Numbered from the stretch's first letter, positions 6,690-14,008 are shown. The stretch: 20,018 nucleotides of DNA from JAWOJB01 sp046484325 (GCA_046484325.1 JAWOJB010000065.1:1-20018); one strand, 5' to 3'. Notes: generated by a model from the letters alone, not told the origin. Program-made: numbers and translations.

Positions 6690-8482
6690 GGCTCGCCCTC
6701 CGCCGCCCTCGCCGCGGCATCCTGCTCGTAGGCCTGGAGGAGGCGGGCATAGCCGGGGACCGAGAAGAGCAGATCCTCGTGCCTCCCCTGGGCGACCACC
6801 CTCCCGCCCTCGACGAAGATCACCTCGTCGGCGAGGGCGATGCTCGAACGCCGGTAGGCGACGATGACGATCGTGGACGGGAGTTCCGCCCGGATCAGGC
6901 CCTTCAGGATCTGGGCCTCGATCGAGGGATCGACCGCCGATGTGGCGTCGTCGAGCACCAGCAGACGAGGCTTGCGAACGAGGGCCCTGGCGAGGGCGAT
7001 CCGCTGGCGCTGACCCCCCGACAAGGTCGTCCCGCGCTCCCCGAGGCGCGTGTCGTACTCGGCGGGCAGGCGCCGGATGAACTCCTCGGCCCCCGACAGG
7101 CGGGCGGCCTCGAGCACGGCCGCCCGGTCGACGTCGAGACCGAAGGCGATGTTGCCGTAGACCGTGTCGTCGAAGAGGAACGGCTCCTGGGCGACGAAGG
7201 CCACCTCGCCGGGGAGCTGGGATCGGGCGAAGTCGCGCAGGTCGCGCCCGTCGAGCAGGATGCGGCCGCGGGCGGGATCCCACAGGCGGGCGAGCAGGGT
7301 GGCGAGGGTCGTCTTGCCCGAGCCGGTGGGGCCCACGATCGCCACGATCTTCCCCGACGGGATGTCCACCGCCACCGACTCGAGCACCAGGTCGTCCCCC
7401 TCGTAGGAGAAGGCGATGCCCTCCCCTGCCACGGTGGCCCCCATGGGCGCGTGGGAGACCTGCAGCTCGCCGTAGGAGACGACATCGGTCACCTCGAGCA
7501 CCGCCTCGACCCGCTTCCAGGCGGCCAGGCTGGCCGAGACCTCCCACAGGACGAACCCGATGAGCTGGATCGGGAAGGCCAGCAGCGACAGGAGGTAGGA
7601 GGCCGTGATCAGGTTTCCGGCGGTCAGCATCCCGGCGTCCACGCGGAACGCCCCCAAAACCACGATGAGGATCATCGTCACCTGCGGCAGGGTCTCCACC
7701 AGCGCCCGGTAGCCGGTCCAGACCCTGGTCACCTCGATCAGTTCGTCGCGGAGGCCGTCCGAGGCCGACCGCATCCGCGCCACCTCGTCCGCCTCCCGGC
7801 CGAGGGCCTTGACGGTGAGCGCACCGTCGACGCTCTCGTGGGCGACCGAGCTGACCCGGCCCCGGTGCTGCTGAACCCGCTCGAAGGCGGCGAAGGTCCG
7901 CCAGCTCCCTCGCACGTCGAGTGCCACGGTGATCCCGAGCATGACGAGGGCCACGACCCCCAGCGTCCAGTCGGTCACGAACAGGAGGACGATCGTCCCG
8001 ACGAGGAGCAACGACGCCCCGATCGAGAACGGCAGCGGGCCCAGGACGAAGGTCGCCTGGGAGGCGTCCGAGTCGCTCACCGCCAGCAGGTCGCCGGTCG
8101 ACTGCTTCCGGAACCAGGCCAGCTCGAGCCCGAGCATGTGGTCGACCATGCGCCCCCGCAGGTCGGCCTGGGTCCGGGCCTGGGCCCACGTGGCGCCGAT
8201 CCGGCGGAGGACGATGCCGGTCGCCTTCCACAGCGCCACCGCGGCCACCGCCAGCACCACCGGAAGCACCAGGCCGGCCGGGTCCTCCCCCTGCTCCAGC
8301 ACGGGGACGATGAGCTCATCGGTCGCCCAGCCGATCACCTGGGCAGAGGCCACGATGGCGGCGGCGAACATGGCCGCGCCCACCACCCCCAGGCCGAAGG
8401 CCAAAGGGTGCATGCCGACCAGGCGGGCCACCAGCCGGCGGCCGCCGGACAGCACCGATCCGAGCGTGGGTGTGACGTCCAT
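6686..8482 (-). CDS. ABC exporter half-transporter with degenerate ATPase site
   Basis: A 598-residue half-transporter: exporter-type membrane domain (about 25-320) then ATPase. Seen: Walker A GPTGSGKTT (384-392), Q-loop Q432, canonical signature LSGGQRQR (487-494), but Walker B reads LLVLDD with D512 where the catalytic glutamate should be, and the switch histidine is Y543 in VAYRRSS. Family knowledge: heterodimeric exporters such as TM287/288 have one degenerate site that binds ATP but hydrolyses it poorly; this subunit would supply that site's Walker motifs, while its normal signature completes the active site of the partner at 4923-6689. Start: ATG 8482, which gives the normal N-terminus; a longer open frame upstream runs into the divergent gene and is rejected. 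Ribosome site is weak. Confidence 0.92.
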   Translation of the reverse strand: MDVTPTLGSVLSGGRRLVARLVGMHPLAFGLGVVGAAMFAAAIVASAQVIGWATDELIVPVLEQGEDPAGLVLPVVLAVAAVALWKATGIVLRRIGATWAQARTQADLRGRMVDHMLGLELAWFRKQSTGDLLAVSDSDASQATFVLGPLPFSIGASLLLVGTIVLLFVTDWTLGVVALVMLGITVALDVRGSWRTFAAFERVQQHRGRVSSVAHESVDGALTVKALGREADEVARMRSASDGLRDELIEVTRVWTGYRALVETLPQVTMILIVVLGAFRVDAGMLTAGNLITASYLLSLLAFPIQLIGFVLWEVSASLAAWKRVEAVLEVTDVVSYGELQVSHAPMGATVAGEGIAFSYEGDDLVLESVAVDIPSGKIVAIVGPTGSGKTTLATLLARLWDPARGRILLDGRDLRDFARSQLPGEVAFVAQEPFLFDDTVYGNIAFGLDVDRAAVLEAARLSGAEEFIRRLPAEYDTRLGERGTTLSGGQRQRIALARALVRKPRLLVLDDATSAVDPSIEAQILKGLIRAELPSTIVIVAYRRSSIALADEVIFVEGGRVVAQGRHEDLLFSVPGYARLLQAYEQDAAARAAEGEP

Positions 8483-8512
8483 GACGGGAAGGGAGTCCAA
8501 GAGGCGACTCCG

Positions 8513-8518
8513 ATGGTA
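8513..8518 (-). promoter_or_regulatory. -10 box for ABC exporter operon
   Basis: TACCAT on the minus strand lies 30 nt before the ATG at 8482 and predicts a leader of about 24 nt. A GC-rich inverted repeat, GCCGCCG (8523-8529) / CGGCGGC (8532-8538), sits just upstream, over the expected -35 region, and could be a regulator site or merely a GC-rich hairpin. Confidence 0.45.
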
Positions 8519-8602
8519 GGAGGCCGCCGGTCGGCGGCGGGCGGGATTTGCCAGGGCCGATCGACACTGGAACGCCATGGCGACGAGAGAGACGGTGAGC
8601 TC

Positions 8603-9070
8603 ATGAGCGACGCACCGGAACTGGACACGAAAGGACCGCGAATGGTGCTGTGGGGGACCGGCATCGCCCTCGGTCTGCTCGCCGTCGTGGCCCTCGTCCT
8701 CGGCACCCGGCCGGGCCCGACTCTCGACCCCGCCACCCCCGAGGGGACCGTGCAGATCTACGCTCAGGCCGTGATCGACGGTGACGAGGAGACCGCCCGG
8801 TCGTTGCTGGATCCCGAGACCCTGGAGCGGTGTGAGGACCGGCTTTTCTGGGACGGCGAGGTCCGGATGCGAGTGGCCATCGGCGACTCGACGATCACCG
8901 GGGACGAGGCTCGGGTCGTGGTGACCGTGACCCAGTCCTACGGCGAAGGCCCCTTCGACGGAGGGCAGTGGTCGAACACCGAATCGTTCCGGTTGAGGAT
9001 GGTCGACGGCTCGTGGCGGGTCCGGTCGGGCCCGTACCAACTCGTCCCGTGTTCGGAGGTGCTGCGATGA
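8603..9070 (+). CDS. membrane-anchored NTF2-like protein
   Basis: A 155-residue protein with one N-terminal membrane segment (about 14-34, MVLWGTGIALGLLAVVALVLG) and an extracytoplasmic domain. Seen: PEGTVQIYAQAVIDGDEETARSLLDPETLERC, then alternating strands ending in FRLRMVDGSWRVRSGPYQLVPC, the layout of NTF2/SnoaL-like cone domains that occur on many actinobacterial surface proteins. No catalytic residues are evident; function unknown. Two cysteines (77 and 150) could form a disulfide outside the membrane. Start ATG 8603 gives the compact TM-first protein. A 9-codon reading frame (8577-8606) ends in an ATGA overlap with this start. The stop overlaps the next gene by ATGA, so it is co-translated with the DUF5671-like membrane protein. 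Confidence 0.7.
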   Translation: MSDAPELDTKGPRMVLWGTGIALGLLAVVALVLGTRPGPTLDPATPEGTVQIYAQAVIDGDEETARSLLDPETLERCEDRLFWDGEVRMRVAIGDSTITGDEARVVVTVTQSYGEGPFDGGQWSNTESFRLRMVDGSWRVRSGPYQLVPCSEVLR

Positions 9071-10788
9071 TCGCAATCGTCCCGCTGCTGGTTCTCGGGC
9101 TCATCGTGGCCGGCGTCGTCGCGCTGACCCGCCGTCGCTCCGACCCCTTCCACGCAGGCGCCGGAGGGGGCGGCGAAGGCGAGCTCCGCCGCCTGTTCCT
9201 GTATGGCGTGCTGTTCATCGCCCTCGCGCTCACTGCCGTCGGCGCCTACGGGCTCCTCCGGCTGGTTCTGGCCGGCCCGGAGCCCGTTGTCGGATCGAAC
9301 GCCGACGAACTGGCGCGCAACCTGGCCTTCGTCATCGTGGCAGCCCCGGTGTACGCACTCCTCTGGCGATCGATCCGGAGGCGCCTGGCCGACCCGGAGG
9401 AGCGAGCCTCGTTCGGATGGTCGGCGTTCATGGCCGTGACCCAGCTGCTGGCTCTCGTCATCGCCGCCACCGCACTGGCCGAGCTGATCGTCGTGGTATT
9501 GCCGGTCGACCAGGCCTGGGTCGATTCGACCGCCAGGTTCGTGGTCGCCGGGGCGGTATGGGGCTGGCATTGGTGGTTGTTCCGCCAGGACGGGGTGCGG
9601 CCGACCACCGGACGGGCCCTCACCTTGCTGGGCGGATCGGCCTTCGGCCTGCTCGTCCTGTCCTTCGCCATCGGCGCGATGCTGGTACCCCTCGCTGCCT
9701 CTGCCTACGAGCGGATCTTCAGCGAGGCGATCATCGGCGGATCGGCCGAGGCTGTCTGGCGAGCGCTGGCCTGGACGCTGACCGGCGGGCTCGTCTGGTT
9801 CTGGTACTGGCTGAGGCATGGCCTGGGGCTCGAACGCAGCCGGCTCTGGCATGCGTACACCCTCCTGCTCGGCGTGCTCGTCCCGCTCATCACGATGCTC
9901 ACGGCGGCGGGGACGCTCCTCGCTCTGGTGCTGGTCTGGACGTTCGGCGACACCTTCGGCGACGGAGCCGTCTCGTGGTTCGAACCGGTCCCCCCGACCC
10001 TGGTGATCGGCCTGGTGGCACTGGCCGTCTGGGCGTATCACCGGATGGTGCTCGGCACCGATGCCGCCGTGTTCCGCACCGAGCCGGGACGGATCTACCG
10101 CTACCTGATCGCCGGGGCGGGGCTCGCCGCCGCCGCGGTCGGGATCGGTGCCATCGTGTCCGCCGCGATCGAGGCGCTGCAGCCGGCCACGGCCGGCGAA
10201 GGGCCGATCAACACGCTCCTCTACGGGGTGACGGCGCTCGCCGTCGGCGGCCCGGTCTGGTGGGCGTCGTGGCGCAAGGCCCAGGCGGCGGCGAAGGCCG
10301 ACCCCGAGACCGAGCTCCGGTCTCCCAGCCGGCGCAGCTACCTGGTGCTCTGGGTCGGTGTGGTCGGGGTCGTGGCCCTGATCGCCCTCATCGTCACCGT
10401 GTACCAGTTCGTCGAGGGCGCCCTCGAGGGCCGTTCGCTCGTGGTGGTGCTGAACTCGGCCCGCGGTGCCATCGGCACGCTGGTGGCGGCGGGGGCCATC
10501 GGCGCCTTCCACCTTGCCGTGTGGCGCTCCGATCGGGCGGCCGTGCCTGCCGACGCACCGCGCCGGATCCGCCACGTGCTCGTGGTGGGCGGCGAGGACG
10601 CCGACCGGGTGGCGGCCGAGATCCGCGAGCGGACCGGCGCCCACGTGGCGGTGTGGCACCGTCTGGACGACGGGGCGGTGACCCTCGACACCGAGTCGGT
10701 GCTCGAACGCCTGGCCGAGCTCGACGAACCCCGTGTGCTGGTCGTAGCCGAGCCCGGCGGCCCGGAAGTGGTGCCGTACCGCCTCTGA
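9067..10788 (+). CDS. DUF5671-like multi-pass membrane protein with internal repeats
   Basis: A 573-residue integral membrane protein with about a dozen hydrophobic segments. Seen: LRRLFLYGVLFIALALTAVG near residue 40, the typical opening of DUF5671 domains, then a repeating pattern of two helices ending in an aromatic/basic patch: ALLWRSIRRR, WGWHWWLFRQ, VWFWYWLRHG, WAYHRMV, VWWASWRK, HLAVWRSD. This gives roughly six copies of a two-helix unit. Residues from about 500 form a soluble alpha/beta tail (RHVLVVGGEDADRVAAEI...RVLVVAEPGGPEVVPYRL) unlike the membrane part. Function is unknown. Start ATG 9067 overlaps the preceding stop by ATGA; its NTF2-like partner is probably in the same complex or pathway. 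The stop is followed after 7 nt by palindromic repeat copy B. Confidence 0.75.
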   Translation: MIAIVPLLVLGLIVAGVVALTRRRSDPFHAGAGGGGEGELRRLFLYGVLFIALALTAVGAYGLLRLVLAGPEPVVGSNADELARNLAFVIVAAPVYALLWRSIRRRLADPEERASFGWSAFMAVTQLLALVIAATALAELIVVVLPVDQAWVDSTARFVVAGAVWGWHWWLFRQDGVRPTTGRALTLLGGSAFGLLVLSFAIGAMLVPLAASAYERIFSEAIIGGSAEAVWRALAWTLTGGLVWFWYWLRHGLGLERSRLWHAYTLLLGVLVPLITMLTAAGTLLALVLVWTFGDTFGDGAVSWFEPVPPTLVIGLVALAVWAYHRMVLGTDAAVFRTEPGRIYRYLIAGAGLAAAAVGIGAIVSAAIEALQPATAGEGPINTLLYGVTALAVGGPVWWASWRKAQAAAKADPETELRSPSRRSYLVLWVGVVGVVALIALIVTVYQFVEGALEGRSLVVVLNSARGAIGTLVAAGAIGAFHLAVWRSDRAAVPADAPRRIRHVLVVGGEDADRVAAEIRERTGAHVAVWHRLDDGAVTLDTESVLERLAELDEPRVLVVAEPGGPEVVPYRL

Positions 10789-10795
10789 GACAAGA

Positions 10796-10848
10796 CCAAC
10801 CCAGGGCTGGGGAACACACAGATCGTGTTCCCCAGCCCACGGTTCGAG
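10796..10848 (-). repeat. 53-nt palindromic repeat, copy B
   Basis: Inner stem GGGGAACAC (10809-10817) / GTGTTCCCC (10825-10833), extended by CT/AG pairs, with outer arms CCAACCCAGGG (10796-10806) and CCCACGGTT (10836-10844). It is reversed relative to copy A. It fills the gap between the convergent DUF5671-like and thioesterase genes, 7 nt after one stop codon and about 12 nt from the other. It has no T-tract, so a terminator role would need a bidirectional hairpin only. Confidence 0.9.
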
Positions 10849-10860
10849 CCGGCGAACGGC

Positions 10861-11271
10861 TCAGAGGGCCCGCTCCACCACCGCCATCGTCCCCAGGTAC
10901 CGGGCGCAGTGCTGCTCACCCGCCCAGACATCGGCCTGGGCCACGATGAGCAGCCTTCCCCGCTTCACGACCTCGCCGCGGCATCGGAGGCGATCCTCCT
11001 CCGCCGGTCGCAGCAGGTGGATGGTGTACTGCGAGGTGAGCACCGATCGCCCCTCGGGCACGATCGTCGAGGCCGCTCCGCCGGCGGTGTGATCGGCGAG
11101 GGTCGCCACCACCCCGGCGTGGGCGAACCCATGCTGCTGACGAAGCCGCTCCGAGACGTCGAGCTCGGTGTCGAGCCACCCCTCCCCCGCGGCCACGAGC
11201 CGTACGCCCAGGTCGGCGATGAACGGGGCCTTCCCGAACACCGCCTGGAGGCCGGGATGAGGCTCGTTCAC
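10861..11271 (-). CDS. PaaI-family hotdog thioesterase
   Basis: A 136-residue hotdog-fold protein, the usual length for PaaI-type acyl-CoA thioesterases, which hydrolyse aryl- or acyl-CoA in the cytoplasm. Seen: the N-terminal amphipathic helix, LRQQHGFAHAGVVATLADHTAGGAAST (the HGG-type motif with catalytic acidic residue in ADH), then LTSQYTIHLLRPA and RGEVVKRGRLLIVAQADV strands. The exact acyl substrate cannot be read. Start: GTG 11271-11269, which overlaps the stop of the 54-residue gene upstream as GTGA, so it is translationally coupled to it. It converges on the DUF5671-like gene across repeat copy B. Confidence 0.88.
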   Translation of the reverse strand: MNEPHPGLQAVFGKAPFIADLGVRLVAAGEGWLDTELDVSERLRQQHGFAHAGVVATLADHTAGGAASTIVPEGRSVLTSQYTIHLLRPAEEDRLRCRGEVVKRGRLLIVAQADVWAGEQHCARYLGTMAVVERAL

Positions 11272-11432
11272 GATCGATCCGATCCGGGGCCTCCCCGCCT
11301 CGGTTCGACCGGGTCGGCGACGCTCTCCTCGACCGGCTCGGCAATGGGTGCCATCAGGTCCGCATCGACCGTGATGACGACGAGCTCATCGGGCTCGACG
11401 GCGATCACCCTCAACTGGCGGCCAAGGTCCAT
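11268..11432 (-). CDS. 54-residue small protein, unknown function
   Basis: A short gene, MDLGRQLRVIAVEPDELVVI at the N-terminus with an acidic middle (EPVEESVADPVEP) and a basic, disordered-looking end. Support for its being real: a strong ribosome site, GAGAGGAG, ends 6 nt before the ATG at 11432-11430; its start lies inside the last 22 nt of the upstream gene and its stop overlaps the thioesterase GTG as GTGA, so three genes are tightly coupled. No family recognised. The pattern of beta strands in the first 25 residues followed by an acidic tail could suit a small binding partner, but that is only inference. Confidence 0.65.
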   Translation of the reverse strand: MDLGRQLRVIAVEPDELVVITVDADLMAPIAEPVEESVADPVEPRRGGPGSDRS

Positions 11433-12214
11433 GGTGCACTCCTCTCCACGTGTCGACTCAGGAACTCGACACCGGACTGGAAGGGGCTCTCGCTGCGAAC
11501 CCCCCACCGGCGCATCGCCCCCTCCCAGTCCTCGAACACCGCCTCGATCCAGGCCCGGTCGGATGTCAGGAGCATGCCGGTGCGCGTGACGAGCGCCAGT
11601 GCCTCGACCTCGGCGGCGGCGGCCCGGTAGCCGCGCTCGTGCTCGACGACCTTGCCGCGCAGCGCCACCGCCCCCATCGCCACCCGCACCCCGGGCACGA
11701 CCCCGTGCTCGGCGAGCAGCTCGTCGAGGCGCTTGGTGGCGTAGATCCCGCACGGGGGTGAGCCCCCGCAGGTCTCGACGGCATGGGGGACGTCGACGGC
11801 GGGTCCACCGGCGAGGCAGCGTGCAGCGAGCCGGGCAGCCTGCCAGCGCTCCCGGGCGCCGAACAACCCGGACGCCTCGACCCGCCACAGCCGGAAGCCC
11901 GCCACGGGTGCAGGAGACCAGGCCTCGCCAAACCGGACCCGGACCCGGTCGAGCAGATCGTCGATCAGCAGCCCCAGCCCCCGCTCGCAGCCGGCGATCT
12001 CCGCGTCGACCGCCCGCGTCTGAGCCTCCACGCCGGCCAGCCGCTCGTGCAGGTGACGGAGCTCGAACTCGAGGGTTCGCCGCCGGCCGCGGCGCCTCTC
12101 CACACTCTGCTCGAGACGATCGACCGGGACGAGCTCACCGGCGATCGGATACCGGACCCGGTAGGTCGCCAGCTCGGCCCGAAGCCGATCGATCTGCGAC
12201 CCGGGTTCCGACAC
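11411..12214 (-). CDS. coiled-coil protein with C-x5-CGIYA domain, unknown function
   Basis: A 267-residue soluble protein. Seen: an N-terminal charged helical region (about 30-85, RLEQSVERRRGRRRTLEFEL), likely coiled coil; then a domain with GFRLWRVEASGLFGA (106-120), C133, C149 and C155 in TCGGSPPCGIYATKRL, and VALRGKVVEHERGYRAAAAEVEAL (183-206). I recall a widespread uncharacterised domain with a W-x-x-W/CGIYA/VxLWGxVVEHExGYRAE pattern; this matches it. The three cysteines might bind a metal or form a disulfide; no enzyme motif is seen. Start: GTG 12214, with GGAGG (12225-12221) 6 nt upstream and a TACGAT -10 box at 12246-12241. First gene of a three-gene operon, divergent from the cimA leader. 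Confidence 0.7.
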   Translation of the reverse strand: MSEPGSQIDRLRAELATYRVRYPIAGELVPVDRLEQSVERRRGRRRTLEFELRHLHERLAGVEAQTRAVDAEIAGCERGLGLLIDDLLDRVRVRFGEAWSPAPVAGFRLWRVEASGLFGARERWQAARLAARCLAGGPAVDVPHAVETCGGSPPCGIYATKRLDELLAEHGVVPGVRVAMGAVALRGKVVEHERGYRAAAAEVEALALVTRTGMLLTSDRAWIEAVFEDWEGAMRRWGVRSESPFQSGVEFLSRHVERSAPWTLAAS

Positions 12215-12240
12215 CGACGCCCTCCGATCCTCGGGGGGCG

Positions 12241-12246
12241 ATCGTA
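12241..12246 (-). promoter_or_regulatory. -10 box for the CGIYA operon
   Basis: TACGAT on the minus strand predicts a transcript start near 12234 and a leader of about 20 nt that contains GGAGG. It is back-to-back with the cimA promoter (-35 at 12278), so the two promoters share about 30 bp. Confidence 0.5.
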
Positions 12247-12277
12247 GGATCCCGAACACCTGTTCGCAACCGGGTGA

Positions 12278-12306
12278 TTGACGGCGCATCCCGGTCGGGG
12301 CATACT
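12278..12306 (+). promoter_or_regulatory. promoter of the cimA leader
   Basis: TTGACG (12278-12283) and CATACT (12301-12306) are separated by exactly 17 nt, the best sigma70-type promoter in the window. The transcript would start near 12313, only a few nt before the ATG of the leader peptide at 12316. Confidence 0.7.
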
Positions 12307-12315
12307 GCGGCTCCG

Positions 12316-12351
12316 ATGACTCCGGCGACCGTCATCATCATTATCGACTAG
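12316..12351 (+). CDS. isoleucine-rich leader peptide of cimA attenuator
   Basis: An 11-codon frame, MTPATVIIIID then TAG, with codons GTC ATC ATC ATT ATC in a row. Four consecutive isoleucine codons after one valine codon, between a strong promoter and an intrinsic terminator in front of an isoleucine-pathway gene, is the classic arrangement of a ribosome-mediated attenuator. It has almost no 5' leader, so translation would be leaderless or start on a 3-nt leader. Low charged tRNA-Ile would stall ribosomes here and favour read-through into cimA. Too short for gene finders. It matches no leader peptide that I can name. Confidence 0.85.
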   Translation: MTPATVIIIID

Positions 12352-12375
12352 GTGCACGCCCGACCGGCGTGTGCC
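12351..12375 (+). promoter_or_regulatory. attenuator hairpin 1 after the leader stop codon
   Basis: GGTGCACGCC (12351-12360) pairs with GGCGTGTGCC (12366-12375), 10 bp including two G-U pairs, around loop CGACC. The left arm starts at the last base of the leader stop codon, so a ribosome on the leader would control its formation. A possible competing pairing is 12364-12371 with 12386-12393 (7 of 8 positions), which would break the terminator. Confidence 0.6.
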
Positions 12376-12380
12376 CGAGA

Positions 12381-12406
12381 CCCTCTGCCCCGGCAGAGGG
12401 TTTTCT
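12381..12406 (+). terminator. intrinsic terminator of the cimA attenuator
   Basis: CCCTCTGCC (12381-12389) and GGCAGAGGG (12392-12400) form a perfect 9-bp stem (8 bp with a 4-nt loop in practice), followed at once by TTTTCT. It is 17 nt before the cimA ATG and 30 nt after the leader stop. Confidence 0.8.
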
Positions 12407-12422
12407 CATGAGAGGACACGAC

Positions 12423-13991
12423 ATGGCCCCCAGCCTGGAGATCTACGACACCACCCTGCGAGACGGTGCCCAGCAGGAGGGCATCTCGCTGACCGTTGGT
12501 GACAAGCTGCGGATCGCCGGCCTGCTCGACGAGCTCGGGGTGCACTACATCGAAGGGGGCTGGCCGGGTGCGCTGCCGAAGGATGACGAGTTCTTCCGCC
12601 GGGCCCGGACCGAGCTCTCCCTGGGCGGTGCCACGCTGGTGGCATTCGGGTCGACCCGCCGCCCGCGAGGCTCGGTGGCCGAGGACACCCAGCTTCGAGC
12701 CCTGCTCGCGGCCGAGACCGAGGTCATCTGCATCGTCGGCAAGGCCTGGGACTACCACGTCCGCGAGGCGCTCCGGACCGACCTCGACGAAGGCGTCCGC
12801 ATGGTGGCGGAGTCGATCGAGTTCCTGCGCTCCCACGACCGGAGGGTGTTCTTCGACGCCGAGCACTTCTTCGACGGCTTCCGATCGGATCCCGGGTTCG
12901 CTCTGCGGGTGGCGAGGGGGGCGGTGGACGCCGGGGCCGAGCGGGTGGTGCTGTGCGACACCAACGGCGGCACCCTTCCCCACGAGATCGTGGACACGAT
13001 CGGCAAGGTCCGCGCCGAGGTGCCCGAGGCGGAGGTGGGAGTCCACTTCCACAACGACGCCGGCTGCGCGGTGGCCTCGTCGCTGGCGGCCGTGCAGGCC
13101 GGGGTCCGGCAGATCCAAGGATGCGTCAACGGGTACGGGGAGCGCACCGGCAACGCCGACCTGTGCTCGATCCTGCCCGACCTCGTCCTGAAGATGGGGA
13201 TCCCGGTGGTCGACGAGGAGCGGCTTGCCCGCCTCGCCCCCATCTCCCACCATGTCGCCGAGGTGGTCAACCTCAACCTCGACCCTCACCGCCCCTACGT
13301 GGGGACCTCGGCGTTCACCCACAAGGCGGGCCTCCACACCTCGGCCCTCGCCCGGCGGGCGGACGCCTACGAGCACACCCGGCCGGAGCTCGTCGGCAAC
13401 CACACCCGGATGGTCGTGTCCGAGCAGGCGGGCCGGGCCTCGGTGCAGGCGAAGGCGGCCGAGCTCGGGCTCGAGATGGACGGCGACCTGGCGAGAGCGG
13501 TACTCGACCGGGTCAAGGAGCTCGAGTACCGGGGATACCACTTCGAGGCGGCCGACGGCTCGTTCGAGCTCCTCGTGCGGCGGGCGACCGGATGGGAGCA
13601 GCCGTTCTTCTCGCTCGAGTCGTTCCGGGTGTTCACCGAGCGGCGGGCCGACGAGGAGATCGTGGCCGAGGCAACCGTCAAGGTGTCGGTCGGTGGCCGG
13701 CGGGTGGTGACGACCGGCGAGGGGGTCGGCCCGGTGCACGCCCTCGACGAGGCGCTGCGGGCGGCCCTGGCCACCGCCTACCCCCAGGTCGACCGGCTCC
13801 GGCTCACCGACTATCGGGTCCGGGTGCTCGACTCCACCGACGGGACCGGGGCGGGGGTACGGGTGCTGATCGAGACCTCGGACGGCGATGAGGCGTGGGG
13901 GACGATCGGGGTCCACGAAAACGTGATCGAAGCCTCTTGGGAGGCCCTGGTCGACGGCCTGGTGGTGGGCCTCCTCCGGCTGGGGGGCTGA
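12423..13991 (+). CDS. cimA: (R)-citramalate synthase
   Basis: A 522-residue enzyme that condenses acetyl-CoA and pyruvate to citramalate, the first step of threonine-independent isoleucine synthesis. Seen: N-terminal TIM barrel of the LeuA/HMGL family with YDTTLRDGAQQEGISLTV (R13, D14), YIEGGWPGALPKDDEFF, FFDAEHFFDGF, LCDTNGGTLPHE, metal motif HFHND (H208, H210), GYGERTGNADL; then a linker and a C-terminal LeuA-type regulatory domain (about 395-520) that usually binds the end product. YIEGGWPG and AEHFFDGF point to the long CimA family rather than isopropylmalate synthase. Start ATG 12423 is chosen over in-frame ATG 12408 because AGAGGA (12411-12416) is 6 nt before it. Preceded by an Ile-rich attenuator. 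Confidence 0.94.
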   Translation: MAPSLEIYDTTLRDGAQQEGISLTVGDKLRIAGLLDELGVHYIEGGWPGALPKDDEFFRRARTELSLGGATLVAFGSTRRPRGSVAEDTQLRALLAAETEVICIVGKAWDYHVREALRTDLDEGVRMVAESIEFLRSHDRRVFFDAEHFFDGFRSDPGFALRVARGAVDAGAERVVLCDTNGGTLPHEIVDTIGKVRAEVPEAEVGVHFHNDAGCAVASSLAAVQAGVRQIQGCVNGYGERTGNADLCSILPDLVLKMGIPVVDEERLARLAPISHHVAEVVNLNLDPHRPYVGTSAFTHKAGLHTSALARRADAYEHTRPELVGNHTRMVVSEQAGRASVQAKAAELGLEMDGDLARAVLDRVKELEYRGYHFEAADGSFELLVRRATGWEQPFFSLESFRVFTERRADEEIVAEATVKVSVGGRRVVTTGEGVGPVHALDEALRAALATAYPQVDRLRLTDYRVRVLDSTDGTGAGVRVLIETSDGDEAWGTIGVHENVIEASWEALVDGLVVGLLRLGG

Positions 13992-14008
13992 CCGGCGCCG
14001 AGCAAAGA

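Noticed and set aside
4878..6731. Plus-strand open frame of about 617 codons across the ABC gene
   Set aside because: Antisense to a complete ABC half-transporter with all motifs; the shadow has no recognisable domain.
8483..9076. N-terminal extension of the ABC half-transporter to 9076
   Set aside because: It would be antisense to the NTF2-like gene and adds no recognisable domain; ATG 8482 gives the usual exporter N-terminus.
9077..10659. Long minus-strand open frame across the DUF5671-like gene
   Set aside because: It is antisense to a clear membrane protein, its translation is rich in Arg/Gly/Pro/His with no family motif, and GC-rich codon bias explains the absence of stops.
12408..12422. 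Alternative cimA start at ATG 12408
   Set aside because: It lies 2 nt after the terminator T-tract with no ribosome site of its own, while AGAGGA is well placed for ATG 12423.
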